Assembly (NCBI GenBank): GCA_028710525.1
Contig: JAQTTY010000007.1
Location: 110,262 to 174,261 of the forward strand
Length of the DNA: 64,000 bases
Reading direction: 5' to 3'
From: Gallionella sp.
GTDB taxonomy: Bacteria > Pseudomonadota > Gammaproteobacteria > Burkholderiales > Gallionellaceae
Both the position numbers and the translations under genes were made by a program. Shown in pieces: positions 24,456 through 34,305 of the stretch (positions are counted from its first letter, which is position 1; each line of letters starts with the position of its first letter). The notes below the pieces were generated by a model. It did no database searches. It was given only the letters and a program-made list of their open reading frames with translations, and was not told the origin of the DNA.

Positions 24456-26542
24456 AAATAAAAACACTGAATATCGCTAGTCTGTTGCTGTTGCTACTCT
24501 GTGTTTGGCAACCCGCCGCACAAGCCGAAGAGCAAACAGAAAATACTGCGGTCACTAATCCCGACAAGGCTAACTTCAATTTCGTCAGCGCCGACATCGA
24601 GTCCGTCATCAAGGCGATAGGCGATTACGCCAATGTGACTTTTATCATAGATCCACGTGTCAAAGGCACACTGAGCCTAGTGTCCGAGAAGCCACTGAAT
24701 AAAGCACAGGCTATGCAATTATTGACCTCGGTGCTGCGTATGCAGGGCTATGCAGTGGTCAGCGCTAATGGATATAGCAAGGTCGTACCCGAGGCGGATG
24801 CCAAGCTGCAAGGCAGCGTAGGTCACAGCAACGGCGCGCGCGGCGATCAAGTCGCTACGCAGGTCTTCCATCTCAACCGTGAATCGGCGACCAATCTAGT
24901 GCCGGTGTTACGCCCGCTCATATCACCTAACAACATCATCAACGCAAACCCCGGCAACAATAGTTTGGTGATTACCGATTACGCCGACAACCTGATGCGC
25001 ATGAGTAAGATCATCGCCGCTTTGGACGGCCCTGGTAACGGTAATCTGGAAGTGGTGCCACTGCGCTATGCCATCGCCAGCGATATGGCCGGCATGGTCA
25101 ATCGTCTCGTGGAGCAAGGTGGCGCGCCTAGTAACGACAGCAATCGCGCAGTACTGTCGGATTCCCGCACCAACAGCCTGATTGTGCGCGCCTCTACCGA
25201 CGCGAGAGCAAATCTGATCAAGTCGCTGATCGATAAGTTGGACCAACCCACGGCCCAGCCTGGCAATGTGCATGTGGTCTATCTCAAAAACGCTGAGGCC
25301 ACCAAACTGGCGCTTACTTTGCGTGCGGTGATTAGTGCAGACACTTCCATCACGGCAGCTGCTAACAACACACCATCACAGAATGTCGTACCTATGCCAG
25401 TACAAGGTGCGCTGCCTACGGGGGGTGCTGGTGGTTTTATACAGGCCGATGCCTCGACCAATACCCTTATTATCACGGCCAGCGAACCCGTCTACCGCAA
25501 TCTGCGCAACATCATCGACCAGCTCGATGCACGTCGTGCTCAGGTCTATATCGAGGCGCTCATCGTCGAAGTCGATGCAAACAAGCTGGCTGAGTTCGGC
25601 GTGCAATGGGGCACGCTGGGTGGTGGTGCAAATGGTGCTGGCGCTGCAGGAACCTCGTTCTCCACGGGCGGCAACAATCTGGCCAATCAGGCGACTGCGC
25701 GGCTCGCACCGGGCGGCGTGCCGTTGGCACCAGGTAACGGTCTGAATCTAGGCTTCTTCACTAGCAAGGTGGGGATGGGCATGTTGATCCATGCGCTTGA
25801 GTCTGACAGCAAGACCAATATCCTATCCATGCCCAATCTGGTCACGCTGGACAACGAGGAAGCCAAGATCATGGTGGGGCAAAACGTTCCTTTTATCACC
25901 GGTCAATACACCACTCAAGCTTCAGCAGGCGCAGCAGGGGTCAACCCTTTCCAGACCGTGGAACGCAAAGACATCGGCCTGACACTGAAGGTCAAACCGC
26001 AGATATCACAAGGTGGCACAGTGAAGATGGCGATTTATCAAGAGACCTCGTCCATCTCACCAACCGTGAATGCTGCGGGTCTGATTACCAGCAAGCGCTC
26101 CATAGATACCAATGTACTTGTAGATGATGGTCAGATCATCGTATTGGGCGGTTTGATCGATGATAATTTGCAGGAAACCGAAGAGCAGGTTCCGGGGCTG
26201 GGTAGCATCCCCTTGATCGGCAATCTATTCAAGTACCGCAGTCGTACCCACAACAAGACCAATCTGATGGTATTCCTACGTCCTACCGTGATACGCAACG
26301 ATGAGCAAAGCAGTAGTCTAGCTGCTGACCGTTATCAGTACATCCGCAATGCCGAGATCAAGAACAAACCAGAAGACACCTTGCTGATGCCCCACATGGA
26401 TGCTCCACTGCTGCCTGAGCTTAAAGACGGCAAGTTAGTGGATGGCCCGCTTTCTCATCCTGGCATGAAACTGAGCCCCACCCTCAGCGAACCACCCACG
26501 CCTGCGGCTTCTGCCACTCCCGCGATACCCTCGGCGCTGTAA
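24452..26542 (+). CDS. gspD: Type II secretion outer-membrane secretin GspD
   Basis: 696 residues. A signal peptide ends after AAQA (~residue 25). The N0 domain ([19 protein letters not shown]), the N1-N3 repeats with Gly/Asn-rich loops, and the secretin core '[34 protein letters not shown]' and '[18 protein letters not shown]' are clear. A proline-rich C-terminal tail (~655-696) follows. The gated outer-membrane channel is formed by ~15 copies. No pilotin gene is nearby. Confidence 0.97.
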   Translation: MKIKTLNIASLLLLLLCVWQPAAQAEEQTENTAVTNPDKANFNFVSADIESVIKAIGDYANVTFIIDPRVKGTLSLVSEKPLNKAQAMQLLTSVLRMQGYAVVSANGYSKVVPEADAKLQGSVGHSNGARGDQVATQVFHLNRESATNLVPVLRPLISPNNIINANPGNNSLVITDYADNLMRMSKIIAALDGPGNGNLEVVPLRYAIASDMAGMVNRLVEQGGAPSNDSNRAVLSDSRTNSLIVRASTDARANLIKSLIDKLDQPTAQPGNVHVVYLKNAEATKLALTLRAVISADTSITAAANNTPSQNVVPMPVQGALPTGGAGGFIQADASTNTLIITASEPVYRNLRNIIDQLDARRAQVYIEALIVEVDANKLAEFGVQWGTLGGGANGAGAAGTSFSTGGNNLANQATARLAPGGVPLAPGNGLNLGFFTSKVGMGMLIHALESDSKTNILSMPNLVTLDNEEAKIMVGQNVPFITGQYTTQASAGAAGVNPFQTVERKDIGLTLKVKPQISQGGTVKMAIYQETSSISPTVNAAGLITSKRSIDTNVLVDDGQIIVLGGLIDDNLQETEEQVPGLGSIPLIGNLFKYRSRTHNKTNLMVFLRPTVIRNDEQSSSLAADRYQYIRNAEIKNKPEDTLLMPHMDAPLLPELKDGKLVDGPLSHPGMKLSPTLSEPPTPAASATPAIPSAL

Positions 26543-26547
26543 GACTT

Positions 26548-27966
26548 ATGGATGCTCGCCTATTGCCTTATGCCTACGCCCGAGACTACAGCGTGCTGGC
26601 GCGCCGCATCGATGATGGACGTATCGAAGTGTGCCTCTCTGACGCAACGCCGCTCGCGGCCATCGCCGAGATAGGCCGTAAGCACGGCGCGCTCACCCTG
26701 ACCCGTCTCTCTGCCGCCGATCTCAGTAAAGAAATCGCGGCGGCGTATGCTGATTCGGGCGGCGATGCCGCTCAAGTGATAGACGAGTATGAGTCCGATG
26801 TTGATCTGAACAAACTCATGCAGGACATGCCTGCGGTCGAAGACCTGCTCGAAGCCAGCGACGATGCACCGGTGATACGCATGATCAACGCCCTGCTCAC
26901 ACAGGCGCTACGCGAAGGCGCCTCTGACATCCATATCGAGCCCTTCGAGCAAGTCTCGGTGGTACGCTTCCGCATCGATGGCACCTTGCGCGATGTGGTG
27001 CGACCCAAGAAAGCCATCCACGCTTCTTTGGTATCACGCATCAAGATCATGGCGCAGTTGGACATCGCGGAAAAACGCTTGCCACAGGACGGTCGTATCA
27101 CGCTACGTGTGGGTGGCAAACCGGTCGATGTACGCGTCTCCACCCTACCCACCGGACACGGTGAACGTGCCGTGCTGCGCCTGTTAGATAAACAAGCCGG
27201 ACAACTGGGCTTGCAACATCTGGGCATGAACGAAGAAGTATTGGAGCAGTTCGACAAACTCATCGCCCAACCACATGGCATTGTGCTGGTGACTGGCCCG
27301 ACCGGCTCGGGCAAGACCACCACTTTGTATGCCGCCCTGACCCGCTTGAACGATGCCAGCAGCAATATCCTCACCGTGGAAGACCCCGTCGAGTACGAAC
27401 TGGAAGGCGTAGGCCAAACACAGGTGAATGCGCGTATCGATATGACTTTTGCCAAGGCCTTGCGCGCAATCCTGCGTCAAGACCCAGACATCATCATGAT
27501 AGGTGAGATACGAGACCTTGAGACCGCGCAAATCGCCGTACAAGCCTCGCTCACTGGTCATCTGGTGCTGGCGACACTACACACCAACGACTCGGCTGCC
27601 GCCGTGACGCGCTTACTGGATATGGGCATAGAGCCATTTCTGCTGTCGTCTTCGCTGTTAGGCGTAGTCGCCCAACGCTTGGTGCGTAAGTTATGTCCGC
27701 ACTGCAAAACTACTGATGGCAAGACTTGGCAGGCCAATGGCTGCGAGCACTGCGGCCAGACCGGCTATCAAGGTCGTGTGGGTGTCTATGAACTCCTACT
27801 TACCACCGAGCAGATACGCGCACAGATACACAACCATGCCTCTGAAGCCGAGATACGCGTCACCGCACAGCGCGACGGCATGCGTACCATGCGCGAGGAC
27901 GGCGAACGCTGGTTAGCCAACGGCACGACCACGCAAGCCGAACTGATGCGCGTCACCAAGGAATGA
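26548..27966 (+). CDS. gspE: Type II secretion ATPase GspE
   Basis: 472 residues. Contains an N1E-like domain, Walker A GPTGSGK at 250-256, the Asp box ([18 protein letters not shown]), Walker B-like '[16 protein letters not shown]', and the His box [12 protein letters not shown] tetracysteine zinc motif (CPHC ... CEHC, about 384-404) sits in the C-terminal domain, as in the GspE/PilB subgroup. The hexameric cytoplasmic motor is recruited by GspL. It follows gspD by 5 bases. Confidence 0.97.
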   Translation: MDARLLPYAYARDYSVLARRIDDGRIEVCLSDATPLAAIAEIGRKHGALTLTRLSAADLSKEIAAAYADSGGDAAQVIDEYESDVDLNKLMQDMPAVEDLLEASDDAPVIRMINALLTQALREGASDIHIEPFEQVSVVRFRIDGTLRDVVRPKKAIHASLVSRIKIMAQLDIAEKRLPQDGRITLRVGGKPVDVRVSTLPTGHGERAVLRLLDKQAGQLGLQHLGMNEEVLEQFDKLIAQPHGIVLVTGPTGSGKTTTLYAALTRLNDASSNILTVEDPVEYELEGVGQTQVNARIDMTFAKALRAILRQDPDIIMIGEIRDLETAQIAVQASLTGHLVLATLHTNDSAAAVTRLLDMGIEPFLLSSSLLGVVAQRLVRKLCPHCKTTDGKTWQANGCEHCGQTGYQGRVGVYELLLTTEQIRAQIHNHASEAEIRVTAQRDGMRTMREDGERWLANGTTTQAELMRVTKE

Positions 27967-27967
27967 C

Positions 27968-29176
27968 ATGGCGGTCTTTCGCTACGAAGCTGCCGACTCA
28001 CTAGGACACACCAGCAAAGGGGTGTTGAATGCAGACAGCGCGCGTGCCGCCCGCGCCAGCTTGCGCGCACTCGGTTTATTGCCGCTACAAGTCGAAGCCA
28101 TCGCCAACGATAGCAAGACGCGCAAGCGTGGTTTCGGCGAGAGTCTTTCCACAGTTGAGTTGTCACTATTCACGCGCCAATTGGCAAGCCTGTTAGAAGC
28201 AAGCCTGCCCTTAGAGCAAGCCTTATCCGCCTTGCAAGAACAAGCCGAGCGTGTCTATGTGCGCGATCTAGTCGCGGCGATACGCGCGCAGGTGATGGCG
28301 GGTTCTTCTTTGTCCGACGCGCTCTCCAAACACCCGCATGACTTCGCCGACATCTACCGCGCACTGGTCACCAGCGGTGAACACATCGGCCAGTTGGCCA
28401 AAGTGCTGTCGCGATTGGCAGACTACATAGAGCGTCGCAATGCGCTGGTACAAAAGATCAAACTGGCTTTCACTTATCCGGCCATCGTCACTGTGGTGGC
28501 CTTCGCCATCGTGATCTTCCTCCTCACCTATGTGGTACCACAGATCGTCTCAGTGTTCGCCAACACCAAACAGAAGCTCCCTTTCTTGACCATCGTAATG
28601 CTGGCCATCTCGGACTTCGTACGCCACTACGGTTGGATAGTTGCAGTATTGATTGCTGGGGCGGCTTATCTATGGCGGCGCGCGATGCAAGTGCCTAGCA
28701 ACAATTTGCGTTTCCACACATGGCTGCTCACCGCGCCACTGTACGGGCGTTTCGAACGCAGCTTGAACACCGCACGTTTCGCCAGCACGCTTGCCATCAC
28801 CACCGGTTCGGGCGTGCCCATCTTGCGTGCGCTACAGACTAGCCGCGATACGCTCACCAATTTAGCCTTGCGCGCCCAAGTGGAGAGTGCTACCAACAGC
28901 GTACGTGAAGGGGTCAGTCTGGCGACGGCATTGGCTGCCAGCCGCCACTTCCCCGCCATGCTCATCCATATGATCCGCGCCGGAGAGTCCACCGGTGAGT
29001 TACCTGCTATGCTGCAGCGCGCCGCCCAAGCCCAAGAGAACGACCTTGAGCGCCGTGCCATGACCATGGCTAGCCTACTGGAACCAGTATTGATACTGGC
29101 GATGGGAGTGGTCGTGCTGCTCATCGTGCTGGCAGTGCTGATGCCCATCATCGAGATCAACCAATTGGTACGCTAG
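27968..29176 (+). CDS. gspF: Type II secretion platform protein GspF
   Basis: 402 residues. Two homologous cytoplasmic helical domains (each with FTRQLASLLEASLPLEQAL-type sequence) alternate with three transmembrane helices (near 170-195, 220-237 and 370-395). 'TGSGVPILRALQTSRDT' and 'MIRAGESTGELPAMLQRAAQ' are T2SSF signatures. The inner-membrane rotor is driven by GspE. One base separates it from gspE. Confidence 0.96.
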   Translation: MAVFRYEAADSLGHTSKGVLNADSARAARASLRALGLLPLQVEAIANDSKTRKRGFGESLSTVELSLFTRQLASLLEASLPLEQALSALQEQAERVYVRDLVAAIRAQVMAGSSLSDALSKHPHDFADIYRALVTSGEHIGQLAKVLSRLADYIERRNALVQKIKLAFTYPAIVTVVAFAIVIFLLTYVVPQIVSVFANTKQKLPFLTIVMLAISDFVRHYGWIVAVLIAGAAYLWRRAMQVPSNNLRFHTWLLTAPLYGRFERSLNTARFASTLAITTGSGVPILRALQTSRDTLTNLALRAQVESATNSVREGVSLATALAASRHFPAMLIHMIRAGESTGELPAMLQRAAQAQENDLERRAMTMASLLEPVLILAMGVVVLLIVLAVLMPIIEINQLVR

Positions 29177-29185
29177 AGACCCCTA

Positions 29186-29584
29186 ATGAAACGTACACCT
29201 CTCTTTATCAGCTTCGTCTTGTTCATCGCCCTGTGCGCGAGTGCTGCTTACTGGGTACTGCAAGTCATCCAGCCCAAAACACGTCCCATAATCGCACCAC
29301 CGTCCGCAACCCAAAGTGCTCCCGACATTTCCGCCGCCGCAGTGCTGCTGGGTGGGAAAGCTCACGCCACACTGGCCAATAATTTCAAGCTCACTGGCAT
29401 CATCTTGGCGGGTCATCCCGCCGAGCGCATCGCCATCATCGCTGCCGACGGACAACCCGCACTGCCATTCCGTGTCCATGCCGAGTTACAAAAGGGGATT
29501 AGCGTGCAAGAGATACAACAGGGCTATGTACTTCTTTCGGATCATGGCGCAGTCAAACGGATAGATCTGCCCGCAGCACAATAG
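29186..29584 (+). CDS. gspC: Short GspC-like type II secretion protein
   Basis: 132 residues. A cytoplasmic stub and one transmembrane helix (~8-27) are followed by a proline-rich linker and a ~75-residue HR domain (LANNFKLTGIILAGHPAERIAII ... VHAELQKGISVQEIQQGYVLLSDHGAVKRIDL). In canonical GspC the HR domain contacts secretin N0 and a C-terminal PDZ or coiled-coil domain follows. Here the protein stops after HR, so that domain is missing. It sits at the operon's 3' end, whereas gspC usually comes first. The call rests on HR pattern and context. Confidence 0.8.
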   Translation: MKRTPLFISFVLFIALCASAAYWVLQVIQPKTRPIIAPPSATQSAPDISAAAVLLGGKAHATLANNFKLTGIILAGHPAERIAIIAADGQPALPFRVHAELQKGISVQEIQQGYVLLSDHGAVKRIDLPAAQ

Positions 29585-30061
29585 CTTCGTATCACTTCAA
29601 ATACTGGAGACTCAAAGACAATCGCTCAATCATTTAACACTCAGAACAATATCCCTTCGACATCTGTCTTAGAGGGGCTGCCTTAGAACATGCCCCCTGT
29701 CATCGCCTAATCTAGCGCCGAAAAATATCAGTCACAGCAGAGCTGTTCGGCATGCACTAGAACGACCAACTAATTGTGTTCCAAACGCAAAATATCTACC
29801 TTCATATCCCGCAAAATCAAGTTGATGTTCCTTAAAGCAAGTTGATATTCCTTAAAGTAACTAGGCAATATTTCTCATTGACTTTGATAGTTCATAAGCA
29901 CAGTATCAAGCCCGAAAGTTTTTCTATAACGCTTTCAATTATTGAATAAAAAGTTGAATATCTTAGTTGGTTAATTTCATCATCGAAGTTGACTGCCGCC
30001 TAGCTGGTTTAATTGAACTAGACCGCACGCCCACTTCTCTATTGCATAGGGGAGAAACAAA
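29585..30061. other. 477-base non-coding spacer between the gsp operon and the lipoprotein gene
   Basis: No credible gene is seen. AT-rich toward the right. It contains a GGGGC...GCCCC hairpin around 29675-29696 and a 20-bp tandem repeat (29818-29857). A possible promoter reads TTGACT at 29878-29883 and CAGTAT at 29901-29906 with a 17-base spacer. GGGGAG just before 30062 is the lipoprotein ribosome site. Confidence 0.5.
29818..29857 (+). repeat. Two tandem 20-bp direct repeats upstream of the lipoprotein gene
   Basis: CAAGTTGATGTTCCTTAAAG at 29818-29837 is followed directly by the same 20 bases with one change (G to A at position 10) at 29838-29857. They end 20 bases before the TTGACT candidate -35, so they could be tandem regulator sites; this is inference. 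Confidence 0.7.
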
Positions 30062-32677
30062 ATGAACTCCATTAGATTATTTCTTGCAATCTTCATCGGC
30101 ATGTTCCTTGCCGCCTGTGGAGGCGGCGGAGGCGGTGCTGCACCAGTTGCACCCACAACCTACAGCATCTCAGGAGCGGTCAGCGGCGCAGCAGCTTCCG
30201 GTGTCACCGTTACCATGACAGGCACGAGTGCTGCGACCACCACCACCGATGCAACCGGTAACTACAGTTTCACCGGTTTAACCAACGGCAACTACACCAT
30301 CACGCCAACAAAAGCCACCTTCGCGTTCAGTCCAACCAGCTCTGCTGTGACCGTCAGTGGTGCCAATGTTACGGGTAAAAACTTCGTAGCAACGGCAGCT
30401 GCAGTGACCTATAGCATCTCAGGTGCAGTCAGCGGAGCAGCCACTAGTGGGGTGACAATCAGCTTGAGTGGTGCCAATACTGCGACTGTTTTCACTGGCG
30501 CAGGTGGAACTTACACGCTATCTGGCCTTGTGGCAGGAGCTTACACCGTGACGCCCTCATTGACCGGTTACTCGTTTGCTCCAGCTAGCATAACGATTGC
30601 AGCACTTGCCGCCAACTCAACAGCTAACAATTTCGTAGCAACCTTAATTCCTGTTGCGCACATCCTGTCTGGTACAGTAAGCCCAGCTTTGGCGGGTGTA
30701 ACCATCACTGTAACGGGTACATCGAATACGACCGCGACCACTGCTGTAGGTGGCACGTATAGCGTTCCAGGCTTGTTCGACGGCCCCTACACAGTAACGC
30801 CTTCCAAAGTTGGATATACCTTCGCACCTAACAGTGCTGCTGTAACAATGGCTGGTGCAAATTTGCCCAATCGCAACTTTACCGGAACCGCCAACACAGC
30901 CGTTCAAGCGGTCATCTCAGGGACCGTCACTGGACCTTGGGTAGAAGGTGTGACCATCACCATGTCAGGCGGTGCCGGAGGAACCACAACCACCAATGCT
31001 TCGGGCAATTACAGCTTCACTGTGGCATCGGGTCAAAGCTATACTTTTACCCCTAGTCTGGCAGGCTATAGCTACGCTCCAGCCTCGGCGACAGTTGTCA
31101 TTCCTGGCGGTAGCTCTGCTGCGGCAACAGCGACAACACTCGTTGCAAGCTCAACCAAAGTGGCATACAGCATCTCAGGGACAGTCTCTTATGCGGGCGC
31201 TAAGACCGGTGCAATTCGCATCCAAGCGAATTATTCCGGTTGTACTAATTGCGGTGCAGCAGGTGGTACCACGATCGCAGCACCGGGTGCCTATACGATA
31301 CGAGGTCTGCAACCCGGCAGCTATGTGATTGTCGCGCAACGTGATGCCCAAGGTACGGGTCAGGCGAATGCCAACAATCCTGTTGGGAGCTCTGCGGTTG
31401 CAACTATCGCAGCAGCGAATTTGCCCGGCATCACTGTAGCGATGGCTGACCCTGTCGCGCCTACACCTGTGACAATGACTGGGGTACTAGTATCACCTTC
31501 GGCTGGCTCAGCTTTCATCCAATACACCGCGCCAGTGGATGTGAACAGCCAAGAGATTGCTACTAGTTACAAAGTAGATAGTGCAACCGATGCCGCCTTT
31601 ACGCTCGGTCTGGTCACCAAGACTTTCACTGCACAAGGTACCAATCAAACATTGGTAGTGATGAATGGTCTAAGTAACGTGCCTCGCTGGTTCCGTATGA
31701 AGGCTTTGGTTGGTGCAACGGCCAGTGCGGCATCCCCTGCGACAGGTCCGATCACCATTGGTACAACTGCTGGCCTCAATACGGTATCAGGTAACGTCAC
31801 CTTCTCAGGTGCTGCTACAGGTCCAATGATAGTCGGTGCTTATGACCAGGTCACTCAGGCTGTGTACTACACCACTATCCCTACGCCCCTCAGTCCTCAG
31901 GCCTATACGATCAGCGGTGTACCAGCCGGTAGTTACGCCAACTTCGCCGTGATCGATATGAACAATAACGGTCGCATAGATGCCGGCGATATACATAACA
32001 CCGGTGGAAACAACACGCCCACCATCACGGTGGCAGGCCCTACAACCGGCAACATCACACTAAGTAGTGCAAACACACTGGCAGCTGTATATACCAATCA
32101 CTGGTTTGATGGGGTAACAAACAGCTACAACCTTAATCCACAGTTGAATGATGGTATGAAACGAATCGTGTCAGCAGTCCTATTCTCAGGGCCAAACGTT
32201 ACAGTACCAATGGATATGTCGAATAGCTATGGCAGCTTCCAAGCGTATACGGGCATAGGCGCAATCGTTCCAGTGATTGGTGACATGTATCAGTTCAAGG
32301 TCACCTATTCTGATGCGTCGACGCAGATCGTCACGTCCACAGTGACAGGGGTGCTGAATTCCTTTGCTACCAGCTTGGCAGTGAACACTGCTGGGTTCTC
32401 AAGGAACATCCCCCAATTCACTTGGGCGGCACCAGTCACTCCACCTGCAAGTTATCTATATTCCCTAAGTGTCAGTCTGTTAAACGGCGGACAAACTTGG
32501 TATTTCCCACAAAATTCCAATGGTTTGCCTAGCACGACACTCGCTGCGGTCTATAACTCGGATGGGTCAGCCAACCCAACAAGTTTGGTGACGGGAACTG
32601 CATATACTTGGCAAGTGAGAGTCATGGATGCAAATGGTAATTCGGCCTCTTATCAGGCACCAACCTACACACCGTAA
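30062..32677 (+). CDS. Large surface-type lipoprotein with tandem beta-sandwich repeats
   Basis: 871 residues. A lipoprotein signal peptide ends at the lipobox LAAC19, followed by a run of glycines. At least four repeats of ~85-95 residues lie between ~33 and ~385, each of the form YSISG-VSGAA--GVT-T--G---AT-TTDATGNYSFTGL-NG-YT-TPS--GY-FAP. These resemble carboxypeptidase-regulatory-like / SdrD-B-like beta-sandwich domains. A region near 395-470 has a CTNC pair. The C-terminal half has fibronectin-like segments and an EF-hand-like loop (DMNNNGRIDAGD). The gene lies between the type II secretion operon and a strong terminator. It may be a substrate of that system (inference). No enzyme motif was found. 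Confidence 0.75.
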   Translation: MNSIRLFLAIFIGMFLAACGGGGGGAAPVAPTTYSISGAVSGAAASGVTVTMTGTSAATTTTDATGNYSFTGLTNGNYTITPTKATFAFSPTSSAVTVSGANVTGKNFVATAAAVTYSISGAVSGAATSGVTISLSGANTATVFTGAGGTYTLSGLVAGAYTVTPSLTGYSFAPASITIAALAANSTANNFVATLIPVAHILSGTVSPALAGVTITVTGTSNTTATTAVGGTYSVPGLFDGPYTVTPSKVGYTFAPNSAAVTMAGANLPNRNFTGTANTAVQAVISGTVTGPWVEGVTITMSGGAGGTTTTNASGNYSFTVASGQSYTFTPSLAGYSYAPASATVVIPGGSSAAATATTLVASSTKVAYSISGTVSYAGAKTGAIRIQANYSGCTNCGAAGGTTIAAPGAYTIRGLQPGSYVIVAQRDAQGTGQANANNPVGSSAVATIAAANLPGITVAMADPVAPTPVTMTGVLVSPSAGSAFIQYTAPVDVNSQEIATSYKVDSATDAAFTLGLVTKTFTAQGTNQTLVVMNGLSNVPRWFRMKALVGATASAASPATGPITIGTTAGLNTVSGNVTFSGAATGPMIVGAYDQVTQAVYYTTIPTPLSPQAYTISGVPAGSYANFAVIDMNNNGRIDAGDIHNTGGNNTPTITVAGPTTGNITLSSANTLAAVYTNHWFDGVTNSYNLNPQLNDGMKRIVSAVLFSGPNVTVPMDMSNSYGSFQAYTGIGAIVPVIGDMYQFKVTYSDASTQIVTSTVTGVLNSFATSLAVNTAGFSRNIPQFTWAAPVTPPASYLYSLSVSLLNGGQTWYFPQNSNGLPSTTLAAVYNSDGSANPTSLVTGTAYTWQVRVMDANGNSASYQAPTYTP

Positions 32678-32699
32678 CAACTAGCAATAACGTTTCACG

Positions 32700-32723
32700 A
32701 AAAGAGGCCTCCGGGCCTCTTTT
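32700..32723 (+). terminator. Rho-independent terminator after the lipoprotein gene
   Basis: AAAAGAGGCC-TCCG-GGCCTCTTTT, a perfect 10-bp stem with a 4-base loop ending in TTTT, 22 bases past the stop codon at 32677. Confidence 0.9.
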
Positions 32724-32838
32724 CTATTTCGCAGCGGCAATCTGTCACATCGACAAATTATTGGATCCAAGTCTCGCATTACGCTATGTATAATCTCAAG
32801 AACTCAGAATTGCGTACTCTAATCACCCGCCTCAATAA

Positions 32839-34290
32839 ATGATCCATCGCAACGACACCCAATCCAATACACTAGATCCTGAAAACTGGGAGGAGCTGCG
32901 CGCGCAAGGGCACCGTATGTTGGACGATATGTTCGACTACCTGCAGGGGATACGCAGCCGACCCGTATGGCAGCCTATCCCCGATACGGTACGTGCCGAA
33001 TTCCAAGAGCCACTACCACAAAGTGCCGGCGACCTCGCGCAGGCGCACGAAACCTTTATGAACTCAATACTGCCCTACGCGGTAGGCAACGCGCATCCTG
33101 GCTTTATGGGATGGGTGCATGGCGGCGGCACACCGGTCGGCATGCTGGCCGAGATGTTGGCAGCGGGTTTGAATGCCAATCTGGGCGGACGTGACCAGAT
33201 ACCAGTGGAAGTAGAACGACAGGTGTTGCGTTGGGTGTGCGAATTGTTCGGCTTCCCTGAGGATGCCAGCGGGTTGTTCGTCACCGGCACATCCATGGCC
33301 ACGCTCATCGCCGTATCGGTGGCACGCCATGCCACACTGGGTCCCGAAGTTCGCACCCTAGGCATCGCTGCCAGCGGCAAACGCCTCACCGCCTATACCT
33401 CCAAAGGTGCGCACGGCTGCATCGCCAAGATGATGGATGTCGCCGGACTTGGCACAGATGCACTACGCATGATTCCTGTCGATGCTCATTATCAGATGGA
33501 CTTGACCGCGCTAGAGCAAGCCATCGCGGCAGATCGTGCCTTGGGCTATACCCCGTTCTTCGTGGCCGCTACGGCCGGTACCGTTAACACCGGTGCAATC
33601 GACCCACTCGCTGCTGTGGCCGATATAGCCAAGCAGCAGGGGCTGTGGTTCCATGTAGACGGTGCCTATGGCGCGCTAGCCATGTTAGCGCCGGAACTTG
33701 CGCCACGGCTTGCTGGTTTAGAGCGCGCCGACTCAGTGGCCTTTGATTTCCATAAATGGGGACAGGTCCCCTATGACGCAGGCTTCGTACTGATACGTGA
33801 CCGCCAGCAGCACTTTGACACCTTCGCCTCACCTGCCGCCTATCTGCGCCGCGACACGCATGGCATGGCGGGCGGCTCACCTTGGCCCTGTGACTTCGGC
33901 CCCGACCTGTCGCGCGGTTTCCGTGCCCTTAAAGCTTGGTTCACCCTGCAAGTCTATGGAGCTGAGAAACTGGGACAAGTCATCGCGCATACTTGCGAAC
34001 TGGCCCGCTATCTGGAACAACGCATACTCGCCACCCCCGAATTGGAACTCTTAGCGCCGGTGTCATTGAACATCGTGTGCTTCCGTTTCCGCTGCAACGA
34101 TGCCGACCATGTGAACGCCGCGATCATCGTGGCCTTGCAGGAATCAGGTATCGCCGCACCTTCCGCTACGACCTTAGAAGGGACCTTGGCCATCCGCGCG
34201 GCCATCGTCAACCATCGGACGAATAAAGGGGATATAGACGCGTTAATCAAAGCAACGGTTGAGATAGGGACTGCCAAAATAAGCTCCTGA
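32839..34290 (+). CDS. PLP-dependent amino acid decarboxylase (aromatic / group II type)
   Basis: 483 residues of the group II decarboxylase family (DOPA, tyrosine, histidine and glutamate type). HPGFMGWVHGGGTPVGMLAEML near residue 90 and GLFVTGTSMATLIA near 152 form the cofactor pocket. AGTVNTGAIDPL and HVDGAYGALA (Asp binding the pyridine nitrogen) precede Lys306 in FDFHKWGQVPYD, which forms the Schiff base. Substrate cannot be fixed; the HPGF sequence resembles the aromatic decarboxylase branch. An ATP-grasp gene and another PLP enzyme follow at 15 and 3 bases, pointing to a shared pathway. Confidence 0.88.
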   Translation: MIHRNDTQSNTLDPENWEELRAQGHRMLDDMFDYLQGIRSRPVWQPIPDTVRAEFQEPLPQSAGDLAQAHETFMNSILPYAVGNAHPGFMGWVHGGGTPVGMLAEMLAAGLNANLGGRDQIPVEVERQVLRWVCELFGFPEDASGLFVTGTSMATLIAVSVARHATLGPEVRTLGIAASGKRLTAYTSKGAHGCIAKMMDVAGLGTDALRMIPVDAHYQMDLTALEQAIAADRALGYTPFFVAATAGTVNTGAIDPLAAVADIAKQQGLWFHVDGAYGALAMLAPELAPRLAGLERADSVAFDFHKWGQVPYDAGFVLIRDRQQHFDTFASPAAYLRRDTHGMAGGSPWPCDFGPDLSRGFRALKAWFTLQVYGAEKLGQVIAHTCELARYLEQRILATPELELLAPVSLNIVCFRFRCNDADHVNAAIIVALQESGIAAPSATTLEGTLAIRAAIVNHRTNKGDIDALIKATVEIGTAKISS

Positions 34291-34305
34291 TAAATCGGAG
34301 CTGTT

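Noticed and set aside
26772..27455. 227-codon minus-strand frame inside gspE
   Set aside because: Shadow of a GC-rich coding gene; low-complexity Ser/Arg-rich translation with no motif.
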